From Vibrio sp. D404a (GTDB lineage Bacteria > Pseudomonadota > Gammaproteobacteria > Enterobacterales > Vibrionaceae), in contig NZ_JAHGAJ010000043.1 in assembly GCF_030248535.1 (NCBI RefSeq), positions 33,083-97,082 of the forward strand: DNA of 64,000 nucleotides. The letters are read 5' to 3'. This document shows, in pieces, positions 27,185 through 35,609 of the stretch. The notes under the pieces were generated by a model. That model searched no databases. It was given only the letters and a program-made list of their open reading frames with translations, and was not told the DNA's origin. A program made the position numbers and the translations under genes. Within the stretch, counting starts at the first letter, position 1. Each line of letters opens with the position of its first letter.

Positions 27185-27824
27185 GCTCAACACTCCATGG
27201 CCAAGTCAGTACACGTGCTGAGGTCGGAATATCCGCCTCGTCATGAGTCACCATTAAGGTTGGAATATTCGCCTTAGATAGCTGCTCAAATACCCAATCC
27301 CGAAATTGCACACGAAGTTCAGGATCAAGCTTACTGAACGGTTCGTCTAACAGGGCGACCTTAGGCTTTGCCAGTAACATTCTGGTTAAGCTGACACGCG
27401 CTCGTTGCCCGCCCGAGATCTGGTCGGGAAAAGAGTCGGCAAGTCGAGTTAATTCAATATCTTTCAAAGCATCGAACGCGCGTTGTTGGCGCTCTTTGCC
27501 CTTGATGTGATTCGGTAGAGCAAAAGCAAGGTTTTCCCACACTTTTAGGTGGGGAAAGAGCAGATCGTCTTGAAACAGGATTCCCACCTCACGTTGGTGC
27601 GGAGCGATTTGATCAATTCGCATGTCGTTGACGTGGACTTGTCCTGTGTATTCAAACTCGTTGCTAAGGTGACCTGCGATCACGTCGAGCAGAGTCGACT
27701 TGCCACAGCCACTTGGCCCCATTAATGCCAGCACTTCGCCGGATTCTAAATGAAGACTGAGCGATGAGAATAACTCGCTTCCATCGAGCTTATGGATGGC
27801 GAGGTCGTTGAGAGATAGACTCAT
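27177..27824 (-). CDS. ynjD: ABC transporter ATP-binding protein YnjD
   Basis: 215-residue cytoplasmic ATPase, Walker A GPSGCGKST (about 36-44), signature ISGGQRARV, Walker B VALLDEP, and the switch His in MVTHDEAD. The short length without a C-terminal regulatory domain matches ThiQ/YnjD rather than PotA or FbpC. It overlaps ynjC by 35 bases. The transported substrate is uncharacterised. Confidence 0.88.
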   Translation of the reverse strand: MSLSLNDLAIHKLDGSELFSSLSLHLESGEVLALMGPSGCGKSTLLDVIAGHLSNEFEYTGQVHVNDMRIDQIAPHQREVGILFQDDLLFPHLKVWENLAFALPNHIKGKERQQRAFDALKDIELTRLADSFPDQISGGQRARVSLTRMLLAKPKVALLDEPFSKLDPELRVQFRDWVFEQLSKANIPTLMVTHDEADIPTSARVLTWPWSVEHA

Positions 27825-29493
27825 TAGGCAATAAACCTTTGAATGAAAGACGGCGATACTTCACCTGTAAGCGGCTGATAAGAATCGCAAAAGAGAAAAA
27901 GAACAGAGGCAACAAGGCTTGCCAAATGGCGTAAATCGCAGTGACCCGACGATCAAATCCGCTGGTTAGTGCAACCGCTTCTGTGGTGATGGTACTGATT
28001 CTACCTGCACCTAACATCAAGGTTGGTAAATACTGAGCAAGGCTAACACTAATGCCGACAGCCCATGCAAAAACCATTGCTGGTAACAGAATCGGTAATT
28101 TAACCGTGAGCCAGCTTTGAAGTGGCGATTTTCCAAGGCTGAGCGCCGCTTTGATCAAGCCAGGTTCGAAACTGCGCCAAGGGCCGTCCAATGACAGGTA
28201 GACGAAGGGAAAAGCAAAAAACACATGCGACCAAATTACCCAAAACTCATAAGCGGTGCTATTGAGGTAGAGAGTGGTAACCTGCAATCCAAACAGTACA
28301 GATAGTTGAGGGATAAGCATTGGAATCGCGATAATATATCCCGGAACCTGCCAGCGATGCTTAATACGATATTCGTGCGCAATCAAGGCCAGTGCCAAGG
28401 CGATGGTGGCAGAGATCAGCGCTATCCATAAACTTTGACCAATAGTGCTGGTGATCGCATCCCACTCATACTCCCAAAAGCGGGTGCTGTAGCGGCTTGG
28501 AAGCAGATCAGGAAAACGCCAACGTTGTGCGACACTCCATAACAACATTAGTGGGAACATCGCAGCGGTCAGTAGTGCAAGGAAAGAAAACAGACTGCGA
28601 CCTGGAAGGGTAATGCCACGACGACCAGAGAATTGCCATTGACGGAAGTATTTCAACACTGCCCATTCTACGAATCGAGCGAAGGCAATCAGAAGGCTGG
28701 CTAATCCAAATAATACCATGGCACCGGCTGCCGCTCTTGGCAGTAGGTTGAGGTCTGGGTCGTTGAACCACTGCCACACTAACACGGCAAACGTGGGTGG
28801 ATTGGTAGGGCCAATGATGAGCGCAATATCGACCACAGATAAGCTATAAGCCAGCACGGCTAGCATTGGGAAACGCAGCTTGTTGAACCATTGTGGGAAG
28901 ATACATTTCCACCATATTTGTGAGCGGCTATAACCGAGCGATGCGCTGACCTTGGAGATTTTGGGAATATCTAACTGCTGCAAGATAGAGATACTCATCA
29001 GCAATAGAAATGGGATCTCTTTTAATGCTAGCATCACGATCAAACCAAGCGCGTATGGATCTTTGATAAGTAGTGCTAATTCACTGTTTGTTGAAGGTTC
29101 ACCAAAGACGCCTTGCAATGCACGCATGCCAAGGCCGCTTGGGCTAAATAGAAAGGCGAAGCCGATAGCAAAAGCAACGTGAGGGATGGCCAGCATCGGT
29201 GACAGTGTTAATTCAATCTTGCGCCAGAAAGGCTTGTCCCAACTCGCTTGCAGAATACAGAAAGTAAGAAAACAGGCTAGGTAACTGCTGATGACTGCAG
29301 AGCTAAGGGTTAAACCAATCGAATGGAAAACGCCTTCCCAAGCGAACACCTGTTGAAAGCCTGTCGCAGAAAACTCGTCTAAACCCAGTGGTGGTATATA
29401 ACTGAGTGATGAGGCAATAACCCCAACTACCCCGGGGATAGTTGGGAGAATGCACACCGCTATAACAACAAAATATAGAGCGTGAAGAATCAA
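27790..29493 (-). CDS. ynjC: ABC transporter permease YnjC (fused double permease)
   Basis: 567-residue inner-membrane permease made of two fused halves with about 12 membrane segments, like ThiP and FbpB. The two EAA-type loops read SKVSASLGYSRSQIWWKCIFPQW and IKAALSLGKSPLQSWLTVKLPI in part. It starts two bases after ynjB ends and forms the channel of the YnjBCD importer. Confidence 0.87.
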   Translation of the reverse strand: MILHALYFVVIAVCILPTIPGVVGVIASSLSYIPPLGLDEFSATGFQQVFAWEGVFHSIGLTLSSAVISSYLACFLTFCILQASWDKPFWRKIELTLSPMLAIPHVAFAIGFAFLFSPSGLGMRALQGVFGEPSTNSELALLIKDPYALGLIVMLALKEIPFLLLMSISILQQLDIPKISKVSASLGYSRSQIWWKCIFPQWFNKLRFPMLAVLAYSLSVVDIALIIGPTNPPTFAVLVWQWFNDPDLNLLPRAAAGAMVLFGLASLLIAFARFVEWAVLKYFRQWQFSGRRGITLPGRSLFSFLALLTAAMFPLMLLWSVAQRWRFPDLLPSRYSTRFWEYEWDAITSTIGQSLWIALISATIALALALIAHEYRIKHRWQVPGYIIAIPMLIPQLSVLFGLQVTTLYLNSTAYEFWVIWSHVFFAFPFVYLSLDGPWRSFEPGLIKAALSLGKSPLQSWLTVKLPILLPAMVFAWAVGISVSLAQYLPTLMLGAGRISTITTEAVALTSGFDRRVTAIYAIWQALLPLFFFSFAILISRLQVKYRRLSFKGLLPNESISQRPRHP

Positions 29494-29495
29494 AC

Positions 29496-30659
29496 CTAGT
29501 TACCGTAACGCTTTAACCACTCAGACTCGAGTGCGGTTTGCCAGCTTGGATGTGGTTCGTCAACAGATTTGAACTGCTGTGTATTGCGAGCGCTTCCGGT
29601 TAGGTACTTACTGCTCAGCACAGATGGGTCACCCCAAATATTGAGGTCGCCTTTACGTGATTGTGCTTCTGGGCTCAGAAGGTAGTTAATGGCCACTTGT
29701 GCGCCTGCTGAGGCATTGGCATTCCACGGAATCGCTAAGAAGTGAATGTTCGATAGAGCGCCACTTTCAAAAGCAAATGCCTTGGTGCTCTCTGCCAGTG
29801 TACCGTTGGCTTGCGCTGAGAAAACCGCATTTGGGTTGAAGGTGATTGCTAGATCAATCTGGCCGTCATCAAGAAGTTGGATACTCTCTGAGGTACCGGC
29901 TGGGAATTGCTTACCACCACGCCATGCGACCTTATGGAACTCATCAAGATAGGCCCAAAGCGGTTGAGTGATGGCTTGGAAGGTTTTCTCATCGACCGGC
30001 TTAGACAGAGCAGGGTTATTCTTGGTCAGCTCAATCAGCAGAGACTTAACAAAGCTTGTACCATGAAACTCCGGTGGGCGAGGGTAGCTCAGACGATTTG
30101 GGTAAGCTTGCGCGTAGCTCAACATCTCTGAGAATGAATTAGGCGGATTGTTTAATGTCTCTTGGTCGTGAATGAAGACCAGTTGACCAACGCCCCAAGG
30201 TGCTTCTAAGCCCTCGGTTGGCTCTGAGAAGTCGACATCAATCGGAAGTGATTTGTCGACATATTGCCAGTTAGGCAGTGTTTGCGTGAAAGGACCAAAC
30301 AGTAGCGCGTTGTCTTTCATAGAACGGAAGTTCTCACCGTTGATCCAGACCATATCAACACTACCGCCACTGTTTTTACCTGCGGCTTTTTCAGCGACCA
30401 GACGAGTGGTCGTCTCCGCTATGTCAGTCACTTTAACGTGTTTGAGTGTTACACCATGGTTTTGTTGCAGCTGTTTGCCTGCCCATTGAATGTAGCGGTT
30501 GATCTCTTGGCTACCACCCCAAGCGTGAAAGTAGACAGTTTGTCCTTCTGCTTCACGTTCGATTTGACTCCACTCCTGAGTGTTTGTGTTGTCTGCATAA
30601 AGTGTTGCGCTATAGGCAGTTGTGGCCAAAATTCCAATCGTACTAACTAGTTTGTTCAT
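29496..30659 (-). CDS. ynjB: ABC transporter substrate-binding protein YnjB
   Basis: 387-residue periplasmic solute-binding protein of the iron/thiamine/polyamine-type cluster. Signal peptide at about 1-21 (cleavage near TLYA-DN). Conserved AWGGSQEINRYIQWAG and DMVWINGENF segments match YnjB. I start at 30659, where GGAAAG lies four bases upstream; the frame extends four codons further. It is first in ynjBCDF. E. coli has ynjE between ynjD and ynjF; here it is absent. Substrate unknown. Confidence 0.85.
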   Translation of the reverse strand: MNKLVSTIGILATTAYSATLYADNTNTQEWSQIEREAEGQTVYFHAWGGSQEINRYIQWAGKQLQQNHGVTLKHVKVTDIAETTTRLVAEKAAGKNSGGSVDMVWINGENFRSMKDNALLFGPFTQTLPNWQYVDKSLPIDVDFSEPTEGLEAPWGVGQLVFIHDQETLNNPPNSFSEMLSYAQAYPNRLSYPRPPEFHGTSFVKSLLIELTKNNPALSKPVDEKTFQAITQPLWAYLDEFHKVAWRGGKQFPAGTSESIQLLDDGQIDLAITFNPNAVFSAQANGTLAESTKAFAFESGALSNIHFLAIPWNANASAGAQVAINYLLSPEAQSRKGDLNIWGDPSVLSSKYLTGSARNTQQFKSVDEPHPSWQTALESEWLKRYGN

Positions 30660-30877
30660 AAAGCTTTCCATATTTTTGTGAACGAGTGAGGGCAGTGCAT
30701 TTGTTACTTCCTTAAGGTTATTCTATCTATTTCTGAAATAATTTCTAATTCAATAGTAAATTCAACCAATTACTACTTAAATTCTGTGACCTTACCTATG
30801 ACCGTGTTTTACCGTAAATAATTACAGAACAAATCGTAAATTTTTCAAATAGGCCGGAAATAACCATCAGATACGAA
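30660..30877. other. AT-rich control region upstream of ynjB
   Basis: About 220 AT-rich bases that must hold the ynjB promoter. I found no clear operator. Together with the terminator and tail to 30984 it makes up a 325-base gap. Confidence 0.4.
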
Positions 30878-30903
30878 AAAAGGAGCCAATTGGCTCCTTT
30901 TAA
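30878..30903 (-). terminator. terminator of the META-domain lipoprotein gene
   Basis: AAAGGAGCC/GGCTCCTTT stem; on the minus strand it runs into six Ts. Confidence 0.85.
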
Positions 30904-30984
30904 AGGGTTCTTATCACGTCAGCCGTGGTGGCTGTCTGACTTGTTGCCTACTCTAGGCTAGCAGTCACTGAAATACTGATTGGA

Positions 30985-31431
30985 TTAGTTTTTCCAATCG
31001 CTCAGTGTGTAAGTCAGAGTGTGTACGTCATTTTTCAGTACCAACGTGTCTTTAGTCAGTGTTACGTCACTCCATTCAGCAAGTGTTGCAGATACAGACT
31101 GTTCGATGTCCATTGCTGCACCGTGACACATCTTCATCGTCATGCCCATTTGCTTAATGCGGAACTGACCGTCTTTCAGTTCACCCTGACCGAAGAAATT
31201 ATTACAACCTGCGATGCCGTTCGCCGTCATCTTTTCGCCAATTTCTAGACGAGGTGCTGCTTGATGTTCGCTTTTCTCAATGTCTTTGCCGTCGATTTGT
31301 GCCAGTTCCCAATTATGGTGCTGTAGATCGGTAGCTGTTACTTGCATTGCGTCATCACCTGTTGTTGTACATGCAGCTAACATGATAGGTAAAGCGGCTA
31401 CTGCTAGTAATTTTTTTGAACTAAACTTCAT
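30985..31431 (-). CDS. META-domain lipoprotein (HslJ-like)
   Basis: 148-residue lipoprotein: signal peptide with lipobox LAAC (Cys at about 21), then a META domain beginning LQHHNWELAQIDG and containing AGCNNFFGQGEL and ATLAEWSDVTL. HslJ-like proteins are linked to novobiocin resistance and envelope stress, but the molecular role is not known. I start at MKFSSKKLL; the frame continues 12 codons upstream without a ribosome binding site. Single gene with its own terminator. Confidence 0.88.
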   Translation of the reverse strand: MKFSSKKLLAVAALPIMLAACTTTGDDAMQVTATDLQHHNWELAQIDGKDIEKSEHQAAPRLEIGEKMTANGIAGCNNFFGQGELKDGQFRIKQMGMTMKMCHGAAMDIEQSVSATLAEWSDVTLTKDTLVLKNDVHTLTYTLSDWKN

Positions 31432-31608
31432 ATAATATGGCTCCAAAGGAATAAACGAAGTTACCAAATATGCGTAACTTGATTGGTGAAAAGTATAGTT
31501 AACAAAACGCTATATGTGTCAGTATACGGTCATAGTTTAGTATGTTTTCGTTAGGTTCGATGATTTAATAATCATTGTTTTAGGCACATGGAATACTCAG
31601 GAGGAGTC

Positions 31609-31872
31609 GTGGAGCAGTTAGAGTTTTTTCAAGTTCCAAGCCCCTGTGTTGGCGTATGTTCAACCGATGAAAAGGGCTATTGCAACGGATGTATGCGCAA
31701 GCGTGAAGAGCGCTTCAATTGGATGTCGATGACACCCTCTCAGCAGTTGCATGTGATTAAGTTATGTCGACAACGCTACAGACGAAAACGCCTTGCTCAG
31801 CTAAATAGTGGGGCGAAACCGGATCAACCAGCAGAAGAGACAAACAGTCCGCAACAAGATCTTTTTGGATAA
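31609..31872 (+). CDS. DUF1289 cysteine-rich small protein
   Basis: 87-residue protein with the DUF1289 signature PSPCVGVCSTDEKGYCNGC, four cysteines that likely bind a metal or iron-sulfur cluster, followed by KREERFNW. Function unknown. I chose GTG 31609 because AGGAGGA lies five bases upstream; an ATG seven codons earlier has no such site. A 55-residue gene follows after about 100 bases. Confidence 0.85.
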   Translation: MEQLEFFQVPSPCVGVCSTDEKGYCNGCMRKREERFNWMSMTPSQQLHVIKLCRQRYRRKRLAQLNSGAKPDQPAEETNSPQQDLFG

Positions 31873-31968
31873 CTGCGACGTATTTAGCTCGATCATTAAC
31901 AAACTCTTTACATCATTCGGCGGGTGTAATATTAAAGAGAATACGATGCCAGAAGGGATGATGTTGGT

Positions 31969-32136
31969 ATGAGTAAGAAAGAGAGAAAAATAAAGAGCAA
32001 ACCCATAAACGCGCTCGATAAGAAACGCATTGAAGATAAGGACGATCCAGAGAAAGTCCCGCGTGATTGGCACAGTATGACGGAAGAAGAGCAGATGGAA
32101 GTGCTGTCTCACTTGTCCGATATGCCTTTCCAATAG
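31969..32136 (+). CDS. small highly charged hypothetical protein
   Basis: 55 residues, starting MSKKERKIKSKPINALD and ending HLSDMPFQ. The N-terminal third is strongly basic, the rest acidic, with a conserved-looking core VPRDWHSMTEEEQMEVLSHL. No membrane segment. A GAAGGG lies about ten bases upstream. It is followed by a terminator, which supports it as a real gene. Not recognised. Confidence 0.6.
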   Translation: MSKKERKIKSKPINALDKKRIEDKDDPEKVPRDWHSMTEEEQMEVLSHLSDMPFQ

Positions 32137-32204
32137 TGCTATGGAATATTCCCATAGCTGCCATTAAACAGTGACACGCCTACGCTCAAAAATCGAAGCA
32201 CTAA

Positions 32205-32229
32205 AAAAGCCACCAATTGGGTGGCTTTT
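32205..32229. terminator. bidirectional terminator after the 55-residue gene
   Basis: AAAAGCCACC/GGTGGCTTTT perfect stem. It also lies just past the stop of the 73-residue gene on the minus strand. Confidence 0.85.
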
Positions 32230-32269
32230 ACGTATTTGCTGGCTTGATTGGCCTTTTTCGACCGTTTAG

Positions 32270-32491
32270 CTATTTCGAACCCCAGTGGTCGCTTACCCAA
32301 CCACCTATATGCTCATCAAAATGATTACCACTGAATCGATGATTTCGTTCTACGGAATTATCACTCTCGTCTTTGTTGTCTAGTAGCGTTTGAATGTAGT
32401 TGGCCATCGGGTCATTTGAACGTTGACGATCGCGTCGGGTCGCTACTTCTTTTATCAGTTGTAATCGGTATGCAGAGCTAGCACGTTTCAT
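32270..32491 (-). CDS. small hypothetical protein
   Basis: 73-residue soluble polar protein, basic at the start (MKRASSAYRLQLIKEVATRRDR) and acidic/His-rich later (HFDEHIGGWVSDHWGSK). A perfect AGGAGGT lies nine bases before the ATG and a terminator follows, so it is probably a real gene. No family recognised. Confidence 0.65.
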   Translation of the reverse strand: MKRASSAYRLQLIKEVATRRDRQRSNDPMANYIQTLLDNKDESDNSVERNHRFSGNHFDEHIGGWVSDHWGSK

Positions 32492-32708
32492 TTCAATGAC
32501 CTCCTGGTTATAGACACTAATAGAAAAATCTAGTTGGCGGTTTTGTGACCGTCAACGCGATTTTGAAGTATTTTTTTTGAGCAACGAGGAATCAATCAGT
32601 TGGACGCGTTATTCATAAAAATGTCATCTAAATGCGTTAGGGAGCAAGCGGTAAAATAGGCTGTTTAATATGTGTTCAGGTGATTATTTGAAGAGTGTCA
32701 GGTGTGAA

Positions 32709-32733
32709 AAAGCCCAGTTATTAACCGGGCTTT
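32709..32733 (-). terminator. terminator of the DEAD-box helicase gene
   Basis: AAAGCCCAGTTA/TAACCGGGCTTT stem with one mismatch; on the minus strand followed by five Ts. Confidence 0.75.
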
Positions 32734-32751
32734 GGCTGAAAGTGTTATTTT

Positions 32752-32831
32752 TACTCGAAAACACTATTTACTCAAAAACGCTATTTAAACGAAAACGCGA
32801 TTTAATCGAAAGCGTGATTAATTCGAAAACA
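32752..32831. repeat. degenerate ~17-18-bp tandem repeat
   Basis: Four to five drifting copies of a unit like CGAAAACGCTATTTAA follow one another between the helicase stop and its terminator (units near 32754, 32771, 32789, 32806, 32823). They would be transcribed in the helicase 3' untranslated region. The remainder of the 375-base gap 32492-32866 shows nothing else. Confidence 0.6.
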
Positions 32832-32866
32832 GGTTGGTGAATGTCTGTTTTGGTATCACATCAAGG

Positions 32867-34099
32867 TTAGCGAGAAGGCTTACTCTTAAATTGTTTGATG
32901 CTTTTCTTCTTCGCTGTACGGCGGTTCGCTTGTTTGTCTTTTGGCGGACGCTTGCGCTGTGCTCCTTCCGTAGCCGGCTTATCGGTCACGGGAAAGCTGT
33001 CAAGTGACTGAACAGGTAACGCTCTGCCAGTGAGCTTACGTATTGCTTCTAGGGTGTCTGTTTCACTATGGCTAACTAAAGAGATAGCTTGACCACTCGC
33101 GCCAGCACGGGCAGTACGACCCACTCGATGCACATAGCTTGCAGAGTGCATTGGGAGTTCAAAGTTAATCACCAGTGGTAATGCATCAATATGGATGCCA
33201 CGCGCCATCACATCAGTGGCGATCAGGGTTTCAATGCGCCCCTGTTTAAAATCGTCAAGGATCTGATTACGCTCTTCTTGGCTCTTATTTCCGTGTAGTG
33301 CCTCAACGCTCAGTTTCGCTTTCTTTAGTCGTTTGGTTAGGGCATCGGCATTATCCTTTGCTCCGATAAAAACGAGTGTCTGAGTGCTTTGGTTTTGCTG
33401 CAACAGACTGATCAGCGCTTGCGGTTTGCTACCTTTGTTCACCAGATACAAGGTCTCTTGGATGTTTTCAGCGACGCTGTTTTCTGGGTGGACGGTTATC
33501 TTGACTGGTTTGAACAACAGATCATCGGTTTGCTGTTCTAACTCTTTCGGCAGTGTCGCAGAGAAAAATAACGTTTGATGCTTCGCGGGTAGTGACTTTT
33601 TGACCGCTTGAACATCTGGCCAGAATCCCATGTCCACAAGGCGATCAGCTTCATCCAGTATCAAGGTTTGACAATCTTTTAGCGAAAGTGAGCCTTGCTC
33701 AACTAGGGACACCAAACGTCCGGGTGTGGCAACGACTATCTGTGGTGATGAGTTAACAACATCGTCAATATCTTTTTGGTTCATGCCGCCGATGAGTGTC
33801 GCCATACGAATCGAGCAGGCACTTGCGAAGGGTTGCAGCGCTTTGGTTACTTGGGTAGCCAGTTCACGAGTTGGCACCATGACAAGGCACTGCAGTGTCT
33901 CTAACTGACGTTCAATGTTGTGTAACCCACCTAGGCCAAATGCGAGCGTTTTACCGCTGCCAGTTTGAGCCAGAGCCAACACATCTCTTTTTTCCAAAAT
34001 CGCGGGAATCGCTTTAGATTGGATTTCGGTTGGCTTTTGTAACGCTGGTGGTAGGGCATCGATAAGTTCTAAATGCAGGTTTAATGAGTTGAACGTCAT
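32867..34099 (-). CDS. DEAD-box ATP-dependent RNA helicase (RhlE-like)
   Basis: 410-residue helicase with all core motifs: AQTGSGKT (I), PTRELA (Ia), DEAD in LDEADRLVDMGF (II), SAT (III), ATDVMARGIHI (V) and HRVGRTARAG (VI). A short basic C-terminal tail (KRPPKDKQANRRTAKKK) probably binds RNA. I start at the ATG 34099; a TTG four codons upstream has no better site. RhlE-type helicases work in ribosome assembly or RNA decay; the exact paralogue cannot be fixed. Confidence 0.88.
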   Translation of the reverse strand: MTFNSLNLHLELIDALPPALQKPTEIQSKAIPAILEKRDVLALAQTGSGKTLAFGLGGLHNIERQLETLQCLVMVPTRELATQVTKALQPFASACSIRMATLIGGMNQKDIDDVVNSSPQIVVATPGRLVSLVEQGSLSLKDCQTLILDEADRLVDMGFWPDVQAVKKSLPAKHQTLFFSATLPKELEQQTDDLLFKPVKITVHPENSVAENIQETLYLVNKGSKPQALISLLQQNQSTQTLVFIGAKDNADALTKRLKKAKLSVEALHGNKSQEERNQILDDFKQGRIETLIATDVMARGIHIDALPLVINFELPMHSASYVHRVGRTARAGASGQAISLVSHSETDTLEAIRKLTGRALPVQSLDSFPVTDKPATEGAQRKRPPKDKQANRRTAKKKSIKQFKSKPSR

Positions 34100-34277
34100 A
34101 GTGTGAACCAATTGAAAATGGACGAGGAGTCTAACAGCGGTGATCGGCTTAGTGAACCATTTTAGCGTATCACAGTTAAGTTCTCAGAATCGTTCTGATT
34201 TAATCGCAGGTTGTATTGTAATAGCCATTTATCGTCGTACAATGCGGGCTCTTAATTAGAGTAGGAAAAAGATCTCC

Positions 34278-34904
34278 ATGAGCGGTGAAAGTATCTGGCT
34301 GTTTGTCGTCATCGTGTTTTTTATTGCTGTGATCCCGGGGCCTAATGCACTTTTGGTTTTAAGCACCGCATTGACTCAAAGAAAGCTATTCGCTTTTGTT
34401 AATATCTTGGGTGTTTCGCTAGGATTTCTGTTCCACGCATTTATCTCAGCAAATGGGATGAGCCTGCTTCTAACGCAAACACCAGTGGCGTTCCAAGGAT
34501 TGAAGTGGCTTGGTGTCTGTTACCTTATTTGGCTTGGTTACAACCACTTTAAGGCAGCAAGGTTTGCTCAAGATGGTGTGCTCGCTGTGGTCAAAAATTC
34601 GGGGCAACATCTGTACCAGCAGTTCACCAAAGGGCTGTTAACGAATCTGCTTAACCCTAAAATTGTGCTTTTCTACCTATCGATTTTTCCTCAGTTTGTC
34701 TCTCCTGAGCACGTGATCACACAGAGCTTAATATTAGGTGGCTTACAAGCAACAGTCGTAGCGGCTTGGTTTTTGGTGGTGATTGTTATGGCCGATACCT
34801 TCAAAAAACTGCTGACACAAAAACGTACGTCGCAAATGTTGAATTTAGTCTGTGGATGCCTGTTCGTGGGGTTCAGCGTACAACTGGCTTTGTTTCAGCT
34901 ATAA
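34278..34904 (+). CDS. LysE/RhtB-family amino-acid exporter
   Basis: 208-residue inner-membrane protein with about six membrane segments. The family signature is AVIPGPNALLVLSTALTQRK, and the second half has LLTNLLNPKIVLFYLSIFPQF. Members export amino acids or homoserine lactones; the substrate is not evident. Divergent from the helicase gene, with a 178-base shared upstream region. Confidence 0.88.
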   Translation: MSGESIWLFVVIVFFIAVIPGPNALLVLSTALTQRKLFAFVNILGVSLGFLFHAFISANGMSLLLTQTPVAFQGLKWLGVCYLIWLGYNHFKAARFAQDGVLAVVKNSGQHLYQQFTKGLLTNLLNPKIVLFYLSIFPQFVSPEHVITQSLILGGLQATVVAAWFLVVIVMADTFKKLLTQKRTSQMLNLVCGCLFVGFSVQLALFQL

Positions 34905-35096
34905 TTTCAGTGAGTTATAAATTTTCTAACGCATGGATATTCGCGCTAAAGGTCTGACTAGCGTGGCCGATAATTAAATAGAGTTATGATTTGTGCTATC
35001 TTCATTCACTGGTTGATTGATGGAATGGATGTTGGCTGAATGGATATTGAGTTGATGTTTATTGGTACACAACATCACAGGCAGGGAGACAGATAA

Positions 35097-35453
35097 ATGA
35101 GTGACGGGGCATTTACCCAAAAACGTCAGTACTACCGCTTAAAATACCCGAAGGGGGCTAGGCCGATCATGCGCATTAAAGATGAGCTGTTTCAGGTCAG
35201 TGAGGTCTCGGAGAAGGGCGTGCGTGTCATGACACGAAATGTCAGTCACTTTTATCGTGGACTCTCGATGGCGGGTACACTCGATCTACATGATGAAAAG
35301 CAGGTCGATGTCACTGGCGCGGTATTACGCTTTGATGGTAATGAAGTCATTATTCAATTATCTCGTGGCCCAAGCTTTAAAGACATGGTGTCGGAACAAC
35401 GCCACATTCGCCAACGCTACCCCGCATTTTTCGCAAGTTTAAGAGCGGCATAG
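35097..35453 (+). CDS. PilZ-domain protein
   Basis: 118-residue single-domain protein. It has RQYYR near residues 10-14 (RxxxR) and VSEVSEKGVRV (related to D/NxSxxG), the two c-di-GMP-binding elements of PilZ, the second with Glu in place of Asp/Asn. It likely acts as a c-di-GMP effector in motility or surface behaviour. Start is preceded by GGGAGA. A strong terminator follows. Confidence 0.85.
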   Translation: MSDGAFTQKRQYYRLKYPKGARPIMRIKDELFQVSEVSEKGVRVMTRNVSHFYRGLSMAGTLDLHDEKQVDVTGAVLRFDGNEVIIQLSRGPSFKDMVSEQRHIRQRYPAFFASLRAA

Positions 35454-35500
35454 GCGAGTAGATTAAAGTAGCTGAGTCGATTAAAGTCGTTGAGAACATT

Positions 35501-35536
35501 AAAAAGCCCGAGAGTGAAAGAACTCTCGGGCTTTTT
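35501..35536. terminator. bidirectional terminator between the PilZ and M14 genes
   Basis: 15-bp perfect stem AAAAAGCCCGAGAGT with loop GAAAGA, T-run on both strands. Confidence 0.95.
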
Positions 35537-35609
35537 GTATTTACAGTGATGATAACTCTGTAAAGCTAACTGTAGATGGTATTAAGCTACCTGCAGATGG
35601 TTTGAGGGG

